A stretch of DNA of 64,000 nucleotides from Brevibacillus composti (GCF_016406105.1 NZ_CP066308.1:1337501-1401500), one strand, 5' to 3'. Shown: positions 1-7,287, counted from the stretch's first letter. Notes: generated from the sequence alone by a model not told the origin. Numbers and translations: made by a program.

Positions 1-980
<980 letters not shown>

Positions 981-1060
981 ACCAATCGCTTAGCAAAGCA
1001 TGCAGATCCAGTTTTGAAGGCGCGAAGAGCACTTGCTGTTTTTCGTTCCGTACATATTGT

Positions 1061-1136
1061 TCCTCGGTAGCTCAGTTGGTAGAGCAATCGGCTGTTAACC
1101 GATCGGTCGGGGGTTCGAGTCCCTCCCGAGGAGCCA
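1061..1136 (+). tRNA. tRNA-Asn (anticodon GTT)
   Basis: Full cloverleaf with acceptor TCCTCGG/CCGAGGA, anticodon loop CTGTTAA and encoded CCA. It is the first tRNA after the 23S gene, about 80 nt from its 3' end. Confidence 0.97.
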
Positions 1137-1144
1137 TATCACTT

Positions 1145-1220
1145 GCTCCTGTAGCTCAGTAGGTAGAGCGTTTCCATGGTAAGGAAGAGGTCGCAGGTTC
1201 GATTCCTGTCGGGAGCACCA
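1145..1220 (+). tRNA. tRNA-Thr (anticodon GGT)
   Basis: Acceptor GCTCCTG/CGGGAGC, anticodon loop ATGGTAA and encoded CCA. It lies 8 nt after tRNA-Asn. Confidence 0.95.
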
Positions 1221-1228
1221 TGTAAGAT

Positions 1229-1305
1229 GGCCCGTTGGTGAAGCGGTTTAACACAGCAGCCTTTCACGCTGTCATACAGGGGTTCGAATCCCCTACGGGT
1301 CACCA
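1229..1305 (+). tRNA. tRNA-Glu (anticodon TTC)
   Basis: Acceptor GGCCCGT/ACGGGTC, anticodon loop CTTTCAC and encoded CCA. Confidence 0.95.
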
Positions 1306-1310
1306 TACTA

Positions 1311-1361
1311 CCCCGCAAAGTGAAGTGAATGCTTTGTAGCATCACCGAGTACTTTGCGGGG
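1311..1361 (+). other. Hairpin H1 upstream of tRNA-Val, related to H2
   Basis: Perfect 11-bp inverted repeat, CCCCGCAAAGT (1311-1321) and ACTTTGCGGGG (1351-1361), around a 29-nt loop. It starts 6 nt after tRNA-Glu and ends 17 nt before tRNA-Val. The 3' side reads GCAT-N4-GAGT-A-CTTT-G-CGGGGA, and the hairpin before tRNA-Gly has the same pattern (GCAT-N5-GAGT-G-CTTT-T-CGGGGA). These are the only two such hairpins seen in the array, and both precede a tRNA gene that carries a 3' insert. Confidence 0.7.
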
Positions 1362-1378
1362 ACCCTTGAGGGGCATCT

Positions 1379-1454
1379 GGAGGCTTAGCTCAGCTGGGAG
1401 AGCATCTGCCTTACAAGCAGAGGGTCGGCGGTTCGATCCCGTCAGCCTCCACCA
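1379..1454 (+). tRNA. tRNA-Val (anticodon TAC), intact, with duplicated 3' end downstream
   Basis: Acceptor GGAGGCT/AGCCTCC, anticodon loop CTTACAA and encoded CCA. The last 21 nt (1434-1454, from the CGA of the T-loop through CCA) are repeated exactly at 1590-1610 after a 135-bp insert. The gene itself appears complete and functional. Confidence 0.96.
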
Positions 1455-1610
1455 TGTTCTTATTCGCGGCGATCGGAAACGGGATCTCCCGTACCGGTTC
1501 ACCCTCGATGAAGAACGAGGAGCATTGCTCGGGCACTTCAGATCTTGCTCGCTTGCGAAGATGATTCGACGCAGTGTCGCAAGTGGAAGCGATCCCGTCA
1601 GCCTCCACCA
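1455..1610 (+). repeat. Insert I1 plus duplicated tRNA-Val 3' end
   Basis: A 135-bp segment (1455-1589) is followed by an exact 21-bp copy (1590-1610) of the 3' end of the preceding tRNA-Val. The repeat boundary falls between T55 and C56 of the T-loop. The insert resembles the one after tRNA-Gly (2383-2507). Shared blocks include CCCGTACCGGTTCACCCTCG (1488-1507), GCTCGGG (1527-1533), TCAGATCT (1538-1545) and AGTGGAAG touching the repeat (1582-1589). A stem CTTGCGA/TCGCAAG (1552-1558/1577-1583) has a compensatory base pair in the other copy. No protein-coding gene is credible here. It may be a remnant or miniature element integrated at the tRNA T-loop, or a structured RNA. Confidence 0.8.
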
Positions 1611-1672
1611 TTTACAAGGATGGTCAAGCGCCACGTTCTGTGGCAATGCTGATACTCATCCATCATAATCGT

Positions 1673-1749
1673 CGCGGGATGGAGCAGTCTGGCAGCTCGT
1701 CGGGCTCATAACCCGAAGGTCGCAGGTTCAAATCCTGCTCCCGCAACCA
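1673..1749 (+). tRNA. Initiator tRNA-fMet (anticodon CAT)
   Basis: Anticodon loop CTCATAA with three consecutive G-C pairs (GGG/CCC) in the anticodon stem and an unpaired C1-A72, which are the hallmarks of initiator tRNA. CCA is encoded. Confidence 0.96.
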
Positions 1750-1781
1750 AATCTACTTGTACTACTATTCAACCCAAAAAT

Positions 1782-1858
1782 GGAGCTGTGGTGAAGTTGG
1801 AGTTCACGCCGGTCTGTCACACCGGAGGTCGCGGGTTCGAGTCCCGTCAGCTCCGCCA
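1782..1858 (+). tRNA. tRNA-Asp (anticodon GTC)
   Basis: Acceptor GGAGCTG/CAGCTCC, anticodon loop CTGTCAC and encoded CCA. Confidence 0.96.
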
Positions 1859-1876
1859 TTTTTGATCAAAAAAATT

Positions 1877-1952
1877 GCCGGTGTAGCTCAATTGGTAGAG
1901 CACCTGACTTGTAATCAGGGGGTTGTGGGTTCAAGTCCTATCGCCGGCACCA
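1877..1952 (+). tRNA. tRNA-Thr (anticodon TGT)
   Basis: Acceptor GCCGGTG/CGCCGGC, anticodon loop CTTGTAA and encoded CCA. This is the second Thr isoacceptor in the array. Confidence 0.96.
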
Positions 1953-1962
1953 CCATATAACT

Positions 1963-2047
1963 GGGGAGATAGCGAAGTGGCTAAACGCGGCAGACTGTAA
2001 ATCTGCTCCCTCTGGGTTCGGCGGTTCGAATCCGTCTCTCCCCACCA
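1963..2047 (+). tRNA. tRNA-Tyr (anticodon GTA)
   Basis: Class II tRNA with a long variable arm. Acceptor GGGGAGA/TCTCCCC, anticodon loop CTGTAAA and encoded CCA. Confidence 0.96.
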
Positions 2048-2054
2048 GTTGTAT

Positions 2055-2130
2055 GAGCCATTAGCTCAGTTGGTAGAGCATCTGACTTTTAATCAGAGGG
2101 TCGAAGGTTCGAGTCCTTCATGGCTCACCA
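2055..2130 (+). tRNA. tRNA-Lys (anticodon TTT)
   Basis: Acceptor GAGCCAT/ATGGCTC, anticodon loop CTTTTAA and encoded CCA. Confidence 0.96.
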
Positions 2131-2149
2131 GTTTTTATCAACACCATAT

Positions 2150-2236
2150 GCGGTCGTGGCGGAATTGGCAGACGCGCTAGATTCAGGTTCTAGTGGTGGC
2201 AACACCGTGGAGGTTCAAGTCCTCTCGACCGCACCA
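2150..2236 (+). tRNA. tRNA-Leu (anticodon CAG)
   Basis: Class II tRNA. Acceptor GCGGTCG/CGACCGC, anticodon loop TTCAGGT, variable-arm stem GGTG/CACC and encoded CCA. Confidence 0.95.
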
Positions 2237-2238
2237 TA

Positions 2239-2295
2239 TTTTCCCGAAAGAGAAAAGCGGACTTAGCGGCATGCGTTGAGTGCTTTTCGGGGAAA
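2239..2295 (+). other. Hairpin H2 upstream of tRNA-Gly(GCC), related to H1
   Basis: Imperfect inverted repeat formed by TTTCCCGAAAG (2240-2250) and CTTTTCGGGGAAA (2283-2295). It begins 3 nt after tRNA-Leu and ends 11 nt before tRNA-Gly. It shares the 3' core GCAT-N5-GAGT-G-CTTT-T-CGGGGA with H1 (1311-1361), while the stem sequences differ, as expected for a structured element. Confidence 0.6.
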
Positions 2296-2306
2296 CTCTA
2301 ATGAAT

Positions 2307-2382
2307 GCGGACGTAGCTCAATTGGTAGAGCGTCGCCTTGCCAAGGCGAAGGTCGCGGGTTCGAGACCCGTCGTCCGCTCCA
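2307..2382 (+). tRNA. tRNA-Gly (anticodon GCC), intact, with duplicated 3' end downstream
   Basis: Acceptor GCGGACG/CGTCCGC, anticodon loop TTGCCAA and encoded CCA. Its last 21 nt (2362-2382, starting at the T-loop CGA) recur exactly at 2508-2528 after a 125-bp insert, the same arrangement as at tRNA-Val. Confidence 0.96.
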
Positions 2383-2528
2383 TAGATGCTTTGCTGGTCT
2401 CTCACCCGTACCGGGTTCACCCTCGGCGGAAACCAAGGGAGAAACGCTCGGGTGCCTCAGATCTGGCAGCGCATAGAAGCAGAGCGACGTCGTTTCGCCA
2501 GTGGAAGCGAGACCCGTCGTCCGCTCCA
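2383..2528 (+). repeat. Insert I2 plus duplicated tRNA-Gly 3' end
   Basis: A 125-bp segment (2383-2507) ends in an exact 21-bp copy (2508-2528) of the 3' end of the adjacent tRNA-Gly. It shares ordered sequence blocks with I1: the CCCGTACC to CCCTCG block at 2405-2425 (one extra G), GCTCGGG, TCAGATCT at 2457-2464, CGACG, and AGTGGAAG at 2500-2507 directly abutting the repeat. The stem next to that block is CTGGC/GCCAG (2463-2467/2497-2501), replacing the CTTGC/GCAAG of I1, so a pair has changed on both sides. No coding capacity is credible. Confidence 0.8.
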
Positions 2529-2542
2529 TTTCCTTTATATAC

Positions 2543-2619
2543 GTGCCCTTAGCTCAGCTGGATAGAGCGTTTGACTACGAATCAAAAGGTCGGGAGTTCG
2601 AATCTCTCAGGGCACGCCA
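2543..2619 (+). tRNA. tRNA-Arg (anticodon ACG)
   Basis: Acceptor GTGCCCT/AGGGCAC, anticodon loop CTACGAA and encoded CCA. A34 would be edited to inosine by TadA. Confidence 0.96.
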
Positions 2620-2625
2620 TTTTTT

Positions 2626-2661
2626 ATCAAACCTGACGGCACAAGATGAGAAGGGTTTGAT
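2626..2661 (+). other. Hairpin inside the tRNA array
   Basis: Perfect 8-bp stem ATCAAACC (2626-2633) and GGTTTGAT (2654-2661) around a 20-nt loop, between tRNA-Arg and tRNA-Pro. It has no real T-tract (TTC follows), so a processing or pausing structure is more likely than a terminator. Confidence 0.45.
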
Positions 2662-2678
2662 TTCTTACAATTGGATAT

Positions 2679-2755
2679 CGGGAAGTAGCTCAGCTTGGTA
2701 GAGTACTTGGCTTGGGACCAAGGGGTCGCAGGTTCGAATCCTGTCTTCCCGACCA
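2679..2755 (+). tRNA. tRNA-Pro (anticodon TGG)
   Basis: Acceptor CGGGAAG/CTTCCCG, anticodon loop CTTGGGA or its one-base shift giving TGG at 34-36, and encoded CCA. Confidence 0.95.
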
Positions 2756-2762
2756 CGATTTT

Positions 2763-2850
2763 GCCGGGGTGGCGGAATTGGCAGACGCAACAGACTTAAA
2801 ATCTGTCGGGAGTATCTCCCGTACCGGTTCAAGCCCGGTCCTCGGTACCA
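2763..2850 (+). tRNA. tRNA-Leu (anticodon TAA)
   Basis: Class II tRNA with variable-arm stem CGGGAG/CTCCCG, anticodon loop CTTAAAA and encoded CCA. An 18-nt stretch of its variable arm and T-arm (2814-2831) is identical to 1484-1501 inside insert I1. Confidence 0.95.
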
Positions 2851-2860
2851 TCTAAAATTT

Positions 2861-2934
2861 GCGGGTGTAGTTCAATGGTAGAACTCCAGCCTTCCAAGCT
2901 GGTCGCGTGGGTTCGATTCCCATCACCCGCTCCA
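2861..2934 (+). tRNA. tRNA-Gly (anticodon TCC)
   Basis: Acceptor GCGGGTG/CACCCGC, anticodon loop CTTCCAA and encoded CCA. It is the last gene of the array. Confidence 0.96.
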
Positions 2935-2942
2935 TCTATAAA

Positions 2943-2976
2943 AAAGCAGATACCTGCGGGTATCTGCTTTTTTGGT
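2943..2976 (+). terminator. Terminator of the rRNA-tRNA array
   Basis: Stem AAAGCAGATACC/GGTATCTGCTTT with a TGCG tetraloop, followed by TTTGG. It sits 9 nt after the last tRNA. Confidence 0.9.
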
Positions 2977-3150
2977 TTTTCATCAACAGCCCTCATCCGA
3001 TCAGCCCTTGCTGCGATAGGCTTCCCGTCCTCTGTTGCCCTCCTGATGTCCGAAGGTCCGCAGTTGGCGTCGAATGATGGGTGGGACTATAGCCCTAAAT
3101 CAACGGCATAGATCGACAAGATTCCGGTTTTCCGCCGGATTGTCGAAAAA
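2977..3150. other. Intergenic stretch with no gene seen
   Basis: Between the tRNA terminator and the candidate small RNA. No open frame with a ribosome binding site and no recognisable RNA family is visible on either strand. Confidence 0.5.
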
Positions 3151-3270
3151 AGCTGCAAAGATATAGGTAGTAGAAACATATGTTTTTGTGTAGAGTAAGG
3201 ACTAGATCGCTTACCCTGCGGGTAAACGGATCTCTTGCCTCGCCCTCTGGCTGATCAGAGGGCATTTTTT
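3145..3270 (+). ncRNA. Candidate small transcript with its own terminator
   Basis: A possible promoter (TTGTCG near 3144, about 16 nt spacer, then TATAGG) precedes a roughly 90-nt stretch. This stretch contains the hairpin TTACCC-TGC-GGGTAA near 3213-3227 and ends at a strong intrinsic terminator, GCCCTCTG/CAGAGGGC (3242-3249/3256-3263) plus a T-run. The terminator faces + and is not explained by any + strand gene, since the tRNA array already stops at 2976. This is a candidate only; no family is recognised. Confidence 0.35.
3242..3270 (+). terminator. Intrinsic terminator with no obvious upstream gene
   Basis: GCCCTCTG (3242-3249), loop GCTGAT, CAGAGGGC (3256-3263), then ATTTTTT. Confidence 0.75.
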
Positions 3271-3340
3271 ATTGGATTCGAGAAGACCGTACACCGGGTA
3301 AATGTGAACAGAGCGAGCAAACTCGAGGCTCCCTGTCTAT

Positions 3341-3375
3341 TTAAACAAAGGCTTCGCCAAAAGGTTGGCGAAGCC
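3341..3375 (-). terminator. Terminator of the histidine kinase gene
   Basis: Perfect 11-bp stem GGCTTCGCCAA/TTGGCGAAGCC (3350-3360/3365-3375). On the minus strand it is followed by TTTGTTT, 34 bp past the kinase stop codon. Confidence 0.8.
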
Positions 3376-3408
3376 AGGTTATCCCATAGAGCAAGTAGCT
3401 GCCGCATG

Positions 3409-4545
3409 CTAGACCAAAGGCAAGGTGACGATAAATCGGGTCGAATTTTGTGAGGATTCGCAGGAAATCGTACCATTATGCTTCTCGATAATGTTCTTGC
3501 AAATCGACAGTCCAATCCCGGTACCGTTTTGTTTGGTCGTGAAAAAGGGCTGAAAGAGGCTTTCTACGATGTCGGCCGGAATCATTTCTCCGTTGTTTTC
3601 CACCGTCAGGGTGACCGTGCTCTCGTCGCAGAAAGAGGTAATGCGAATCATTTTCTCCGGTCTTCCCTGCACAGCGTCAATGGCATTCGTCAATAGATTG
3701 ACCACGACCTGCTTAAAGCCTTCCTCGTAGCAGTTAAACAGGCAGGGGCGGATGTCCTTTTCAAAATAGATGTTTTCCGCAAGAAGCCGCGGTGTGATCA
3801 ACAACTCCACCTCGAGCAAAAGATGCTCCAGATCGACGGTTTTATAAATCTCGTCGAGGATGGGTTTTTTCGAAAAGCTGAGAAATCCGGTAATTTGCCG
3901 GTGAAGGTTTTCAAATTCATGCATGACCACTTGAATATACGATTGGAGCTTGTCCTGGTTGCGAGTAGATTCCGCGATCAGTTTCAAAAAACCCTCGATG
4001 GCGCACAAGGGATTGCGAAGCTCATGGGCCATGTTGGCGGCGATTTTCCCCAGCATGGTCAATTTGTCATTGTGTAGAAACGAGATCGTTTCTTCCTTTT
4101 GCACCAATTCTCTATTCATCATTTGTTCAAAATGGTAAACAGCCCAAAAAACACTTTCATCCATAGCCTTGCCCAGCTGCGCTTCCAAATAGAGCATCTG
4201 TTCCGGAGTGACTGACCATCTGTTCATCTCAGGGCGGATCACGCGCCAGAACACATTTCGATACAGCTGATAGGCCCGCAAAATGGACGAAAAGGGGTAC
4301 TCTTGCGCCCGAAGCCATTCTCCCATATCAAGCGACCAGTTCTGCATGTCTTCCTCGACATTTTCCACTAAATAGCGGGCGAGGAGGACTGTACGCTTTT
4401 CAGCAAAATCGCGAGGAATCGTCAATTGCGTTTCCATGCTCAAAGCGATTTCCTGCAGCCACAGTGTCGTGATCATGGGAACCATGTCCAAAATCTTTTG
4501 CGAAACAATTTGCTTTTGAAGGTTTAGAGAGACAGTTTCCACCAT
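3409..4545 (-). CDS. Cytoplasmic sensor histidine kinase (sporulation-kinase type)
   Basis: This 378-aa protein has no membrane segment. Residues 1-150 form an all-helical sensor region rich in Trp and Tyr, loosely like the N-terminal domains of RsbR-type stressosome proteins. The HisKA region follows, with phosphoacceptor His174 in NMAHELRNPL. The HATPase_c domain has an N-box (NLLTNAIDAV) and G-boxes (GTGIGLS), ending at 378. It would autophosphorylate and pass phosphate to a response regulator. None is adjacent, which fits an orphan kinase feeding Spo0F/Spo0A-type phosphorelays, as is common in spore formers (an inference). A GGGTGGG motif lies upstream of the ATG. The gene stands alone between its own terminator and the divergent terC-like gene. 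Confidence 0.85.
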   Translation of the reverse strand: MVETVSLNLQKQIVSQKILDMVPMITTLWLQEIALSMETQLTIPRDFAEKRTVLLARYLVENVEEDMQNWSLDMGEWLRAQEYPFSSILRAYQLYRNVFWRVIRPEMNRWSVTPEQMLYLEAQLGKAMDESVFWAVYHFEQMMNRELVQKEETISFLHNDKLTMLGKIAANMAHELRNPLCAIEGFLKLIAESTRNQDKLQSYIQVVMHEFENLHRQITGFLSFSKKPILDEIYKTVDLEHLLLEVELLITPRLLAENIYFEKDIRPCLFNCYEEGFKQVVVNLLTNAIDAVQGRPEKMIRITSFCDESTVTLTVENNGEMIPADIVESLFQPFFTTKQNGTGIGLSICKNIIEKHNGTISCESSQNSTRFIVTLPLV

Positions 4546-4739
4546 ACCTTATCCCACCCCATTGATTATCGTACGGAAGCAAGGCATGAAAAACAAGGTA
4601 TATATCTCCTATATTCAGGGTCGAATTTTCTTTTATTGGCAATTTTCTTTCAACAAAATCTGCAGTTTCTCGTCCTTTTTCGAATAGAAAAAGGTTCATG
4701 TGTGAACAAGCACCCGCATAGAGTAAGAAGGACAAACGG

Positions 4740-5417
4740 ATGAGGGGAACAGGGGGAGCGATGGACGGGCAATTTTGGATTGGATTTCTGCAAATCTTTC
4801 TCATAGATCTCGTGCTGAGCGGGGACAATGCGGTCGTCATCGGAATGGCTTGCCGCGGCTTGCCGCCCAAAGAGCGAAAAAGGGCGATTTATATCGGATC
4901 GCTCGGAGCGATTCTGCTGCGTATCCTTCTGACCGGCTTGACGGCCTGGATGCTGGAAATCCCGCTGGTCAAAGCAATCGGCGGCTTGCTCTTGCTGTGG
5001 ATCGCCTGGAAACTGATGTACGGAGAACCGGAGGAAACGACCGAAGTCTCTCCGCACGGCAATATCGGGCAGGCGATCAAGACGATTATCCTGGCCGACT
5101 TCGTCATGAGTCTGGACAATGTGCTCGCGGTGGGGGGGGCGGCAGACGGCGACTGGCTGCTGATCATCATCGGCCTGGGGCTCAGCATTCCTTTGTTGAT
5201 GTGGGGCAGCGCTTTCGTGGCCCGTTTGTTGAATCGCTTTCCCAGCCTGGCACTGCTGGGCGGGGGCGTCCTGGTCTATACCGCAGCCGAGATGATTTTG
5301 GAGGACCCGTATGTGTGGAAAGTACTAAATCCCCTGTTGTGGAACCATTCGTGGATACCCTTTTTGGCCGCTGTCGGCGTGGTGGGATGGGGCCGCTATC
5401 GCAGGGCGATGGAGTAG
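4740..5417 (+). CDS. TerC family membrane protein (YjbE/YkoY type)
   Basis: A 225-aa integral membrane protein with about seven hydrophobic helices. It has the two TerC signature segments, LSGDNAVVIGM near residues 27-37 and DFVMSLDNVLAVGG near 117-130, whose acidic residues lie within membrane helices. Members in Bacillus (YkoY/YjbE, also called Mee proteins) export Mn2+ and metalate secreted enzymes; the same role is inferred here. Two starts are possible: ATG 4740 behind AGAAGG, or ATG 4761 behind GGGGGAG, which would give a typical-length 218-aa protein. No yybP-ykoY manganese riboswitch was recognised in the 195 bp upstream. Confidence 0.85.
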   Translation: MRGTGGAMDGQFWIGFLQIFLIDLVLSGDNAVVIGMACRGLPPKERKRAIYIGSLGAILLRILLTGLTAWMLEIPLVKAIGGLLLLWIAWKLMYGEPEETTEVSPHGNIGQAIKTIILADFVMSLDNVLAVGGAADGDWLLIIIGLGLSIPLLMWGSAFVARLLNRFPSLALLGGGVLVYTAAEMILEDPYVWKVLNPLLWNHSWIPFLAAVGVVGWGRYRRAME

Positions 5418-5478
5418 GCAGAGGAGAGAAAATCGACTTCCGCCCAGGACCGTCGTGTTTCCCGTGAACAGGTTGGGG

Positions 5479-5485
5479 CATACTA
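5479..5485 (+). promoter_or_regulatory. Possible forespore (SigF/SigG) -10 element
   Basis: CATACTA matches the -10 element of forespore sigma factors and lies 39 bp before the YkoP-like gene. No convincing -35 element is seen 18 bp upstream, so this is weak. Confidence 0.25.
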
Positions 5486-5523
5486 CAAGTAAAAGGACAA
5501 CACATGCAGGAAAGGAACCGATT

Positions 5524-6117
5524 GTGAAGATGAACACGGACCTCTTGATATTGTGGGGGATATGGGACAACATCTATCAACGCTGCACCAGGCTCAGGTA
5601 TATCGAGAAGGGCAATAATATTTTCCGCATCGTCCGAATGCGTTACCGCGGAGAGCCGCTATTCACATCCGATAACCGTGTAATCGACAAGGGCGATCTG
5701 ATCCTGAAGCTCCATATTCATAATTACTACTTTGCGACGCTCTGCCGGGGATTGCGCGATGATCTGCGAGTCGCTCTCCTGCTCCGTCAGCAAATCCTCC
5801 ATTCCTTGCCGCAGCTGGCCGCTTATCTGAATCGGATGGAAGAGCGCGATAAAATCAAAGGCATCGTGGGCACGACCATGCTGAACAAAGGAGTGGAGCC
5901 CTTAGGCTTTTCCATTTCCGATGTGCCCATGGGCTTGTTTTTTCGATACAAGCGCTGGTATCTGAAGCTGATGCTGCGGATGATTCATCCCGACGGAAAA
6001 GGCCGAATGAAAACGTTGAACCATGAAATGCCGTTGAAGCGCGTCTACATGTCGAAGGAGGAACTGCTGCGAAGGTACCTGCCAGCACAGCCGGAATCGG
6101 CGGGTGATACCCGGTGA
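5524..6117 (+). CDS. YkoP-like conserved protein
   Basis: A 197-aa basic, soluble protein, rich in Arg, Leu and Tyr, with no signal peptide. It resembles the YkoP family of Bacillus, whose biochemical role is not established. GTG 5524 is chosen as the start because AAAGGA lies 7 nt upstream; ATG 5530 is the alternative. Its stop overlaps the GTG start of the glycosyltransferase gene by 4 bp (GTGA), so the two are translationally coupled and probably act together in glycolipid or envelope metabolism (an inference from context). Confidence 0.7.
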   Translation: MKMNTDLLILWGIWDNIYQRCTRLRYIEKGNNIFRIVRMRYRGEPLFTSDNRVIDKGDLILKLHIHNYYFATLCRGLRDDLRVALLLRQQILHSLPQLAAYLNRMEERDKIKGIVGTTMLNKGVEPLGFSISDVPMGLFFRYKRWYLKLMLRMIHPDGKGRMKTLNHEMPLKRVYMSKEELLRRYLPAQPESAGDTR

Positions 6118-7250
6118 ACCGCAAGAGGATCTTGCTCGTAACCGAGGAATGGGCGGGCAGCGGACACCGGATGGCGGCCGAAGCTCTGGCCGATGCCTTG
6201 CGGGAGATACAACCGGATACAGAGGTCAAGATCGTGATGGGATTGCAGACAGCCAGCCCCATGCTGCGGGAAGTATCCCGTTTTTTTTATCTGAATATCC
6301 TCCGCTACCGTCCCTCCATCTGGCAACGCCTGCATGAGCGCGACCACAAGTGGGCGGCAGCCCTGAAAAAACCGCTGGGCATCTGGCTGTCCCGCAGGCT
6401 GGTCACCCGTCTGATTGAACAGGAGAGGCCCGATATCGTCGTCGCGACGCATGCCTATTGTTTCGCCGCACTTGCGGAAGCGAAGCGGAAAGCATCCAAA
6501 CCGTTTTCGTTAGTAGGGATCCCGACGGATTATTGCTTCCATCATTTTTGGGTTCATCCTGGGGCGGATCTCTACGCCGTCGCCCACCCGCAGTTGGCCG
6601 AACAGATACGCGTGCACGCCGGACTGGAGCATGTATCCATTCTGGAAGCGGGCATCCCCATCCGCCGAAAGTTTCAGACTTTCACCGAATATGAAAAAGT
6701 GCAGTGGAAACAGAAGCTGGGGCTGCAGCCGCAGCTATTTACTGTTTTACTTTGCGGAGGCGAAGGTGGATACGGGGCGATGGAGCAGGTGCTGCGAGGA
6801 CTGGTCGCGGAAACAGACCCTCTCCAGATCGTCGTCGTCACGGGACGGAATCAAGCGCTGCGGGAGCGGCTGTCCCGATTGGTCCCCGAGCTGCCGAACC
6901 GGACGGGTCACGCATTGGTCATTCGCGGCTATGAGCCGGCGATCTGGGAGTGGATGGCCGCAGCGGATCTCTTCATTACCAAGCCCGGTGGCATCAGCTG
7001 TGCAGAGGCGCTCGCTCTCCGCACGCCGCTCATTCTGTACCAGCCGCTGCCCGGTCAGGAGCAGCGGAATGTCTCGTTTCTCGTGCAGCAGCAAGCCGCT
7101 CTGTTTGCGGGACAAGCTGATCAGGTCGGAGAGTTGGTGGGCAGGCTGCGGACGTCAGCCGAAGAGCGGGAGGAGATCATCGGGAGGATGAGCCAGCTAG
7201 GAAAACCGGATGCCTCGGAGAGAATCGCCAGATATCTGCTCCAGCTATAA
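6114..7250 (+). CDS. MGDG synthase-type glycosyltransferase (UgtP-like)
   Basis: A 378-aa GT-B enzyme of family GT28. The N-terminal acceptor domain begins RILLVTEEWAGSGHRMAAEAL, the membrane-lipid-binding half of the MGDG synthase family. The C-terminal half has the nucleotide-sugar site KPGGISCAEALALRTPLI near residues 288-305 and the acidic loop LPGQEQRN. Family members move glucose or galactose from a UDP-sugar to diacylglycerol at the inner face of the membrane. The GTG start overlaps the YkoP-like stop. It is shorter than many UgtP proteins but not truncated at either end. Confidence 0.85.
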   Translation: MNRKRILLVTEEWAGSGHRMAAEALADALREIQPDTEVKIVMGLQTASPMLREVSRFFYLNILRYRPSIWQRLHERDHKWAAALKKPLGIWLSRRLVTRLIEQERPDIVVATHAYCFAALAEAKRKASKPFSLVGIPTDYCFHHFWVHPGADLYAVAHPQLAEQIRVHAGLEHVSILEAGIPIRRKFQTFTEYEKVQWKQKLGLQPQLFTVLLCGGEGGYGAMEQVLRGLVAETDPLQIVVVTGRNQALRERLSRLVPELPNRTGHALVIRGYEPAIWEWMAAADLFITKPGGISCAEALALRTPLILYQPLPGQEQRNVSFLVQQQAALFAGQADQVGELVGRLRTSAEEREEIIGRMSQLGKPDASERIARYLLQL

Positions 7251-7287
7251 GACTATAAATTGCCAGTGAAAACAGGGAAGTCGCGAT

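Noticed and set aside
1582..1610. Insert ends (AGTGGAAGCGA...CCCG) considered as T-box antiterminators
   Set aside because: The likeness to the GGTGGNACC core is partial, the following bases are simply the tRNA 3' copy, no terminator or regulated gene follows, and no stem I or specifier loop is visible.
1455..2528. Inserts considered as group I or group II introns
   Set aside because: They are 125-135 bp, far too short, with no conserved intron core or domain V-like hairpin. The flanking tRNA is already intact rather than interrupted.
2626..2661. Hairpin between tRNA-Arg and tRNA-Pro as a terminator
   Set aside because: The T-tract is broken (TTC) and functional tRNA genes continue downstream, so it is listed only as a hairpin.
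1139..3111. Several short open frames through the tRNA array, some over 100 codons
   Set aside because: They read through tRNA genes and the inserts, lack ribosome sites and differ in frame. They are by-products of tRNA sequence.
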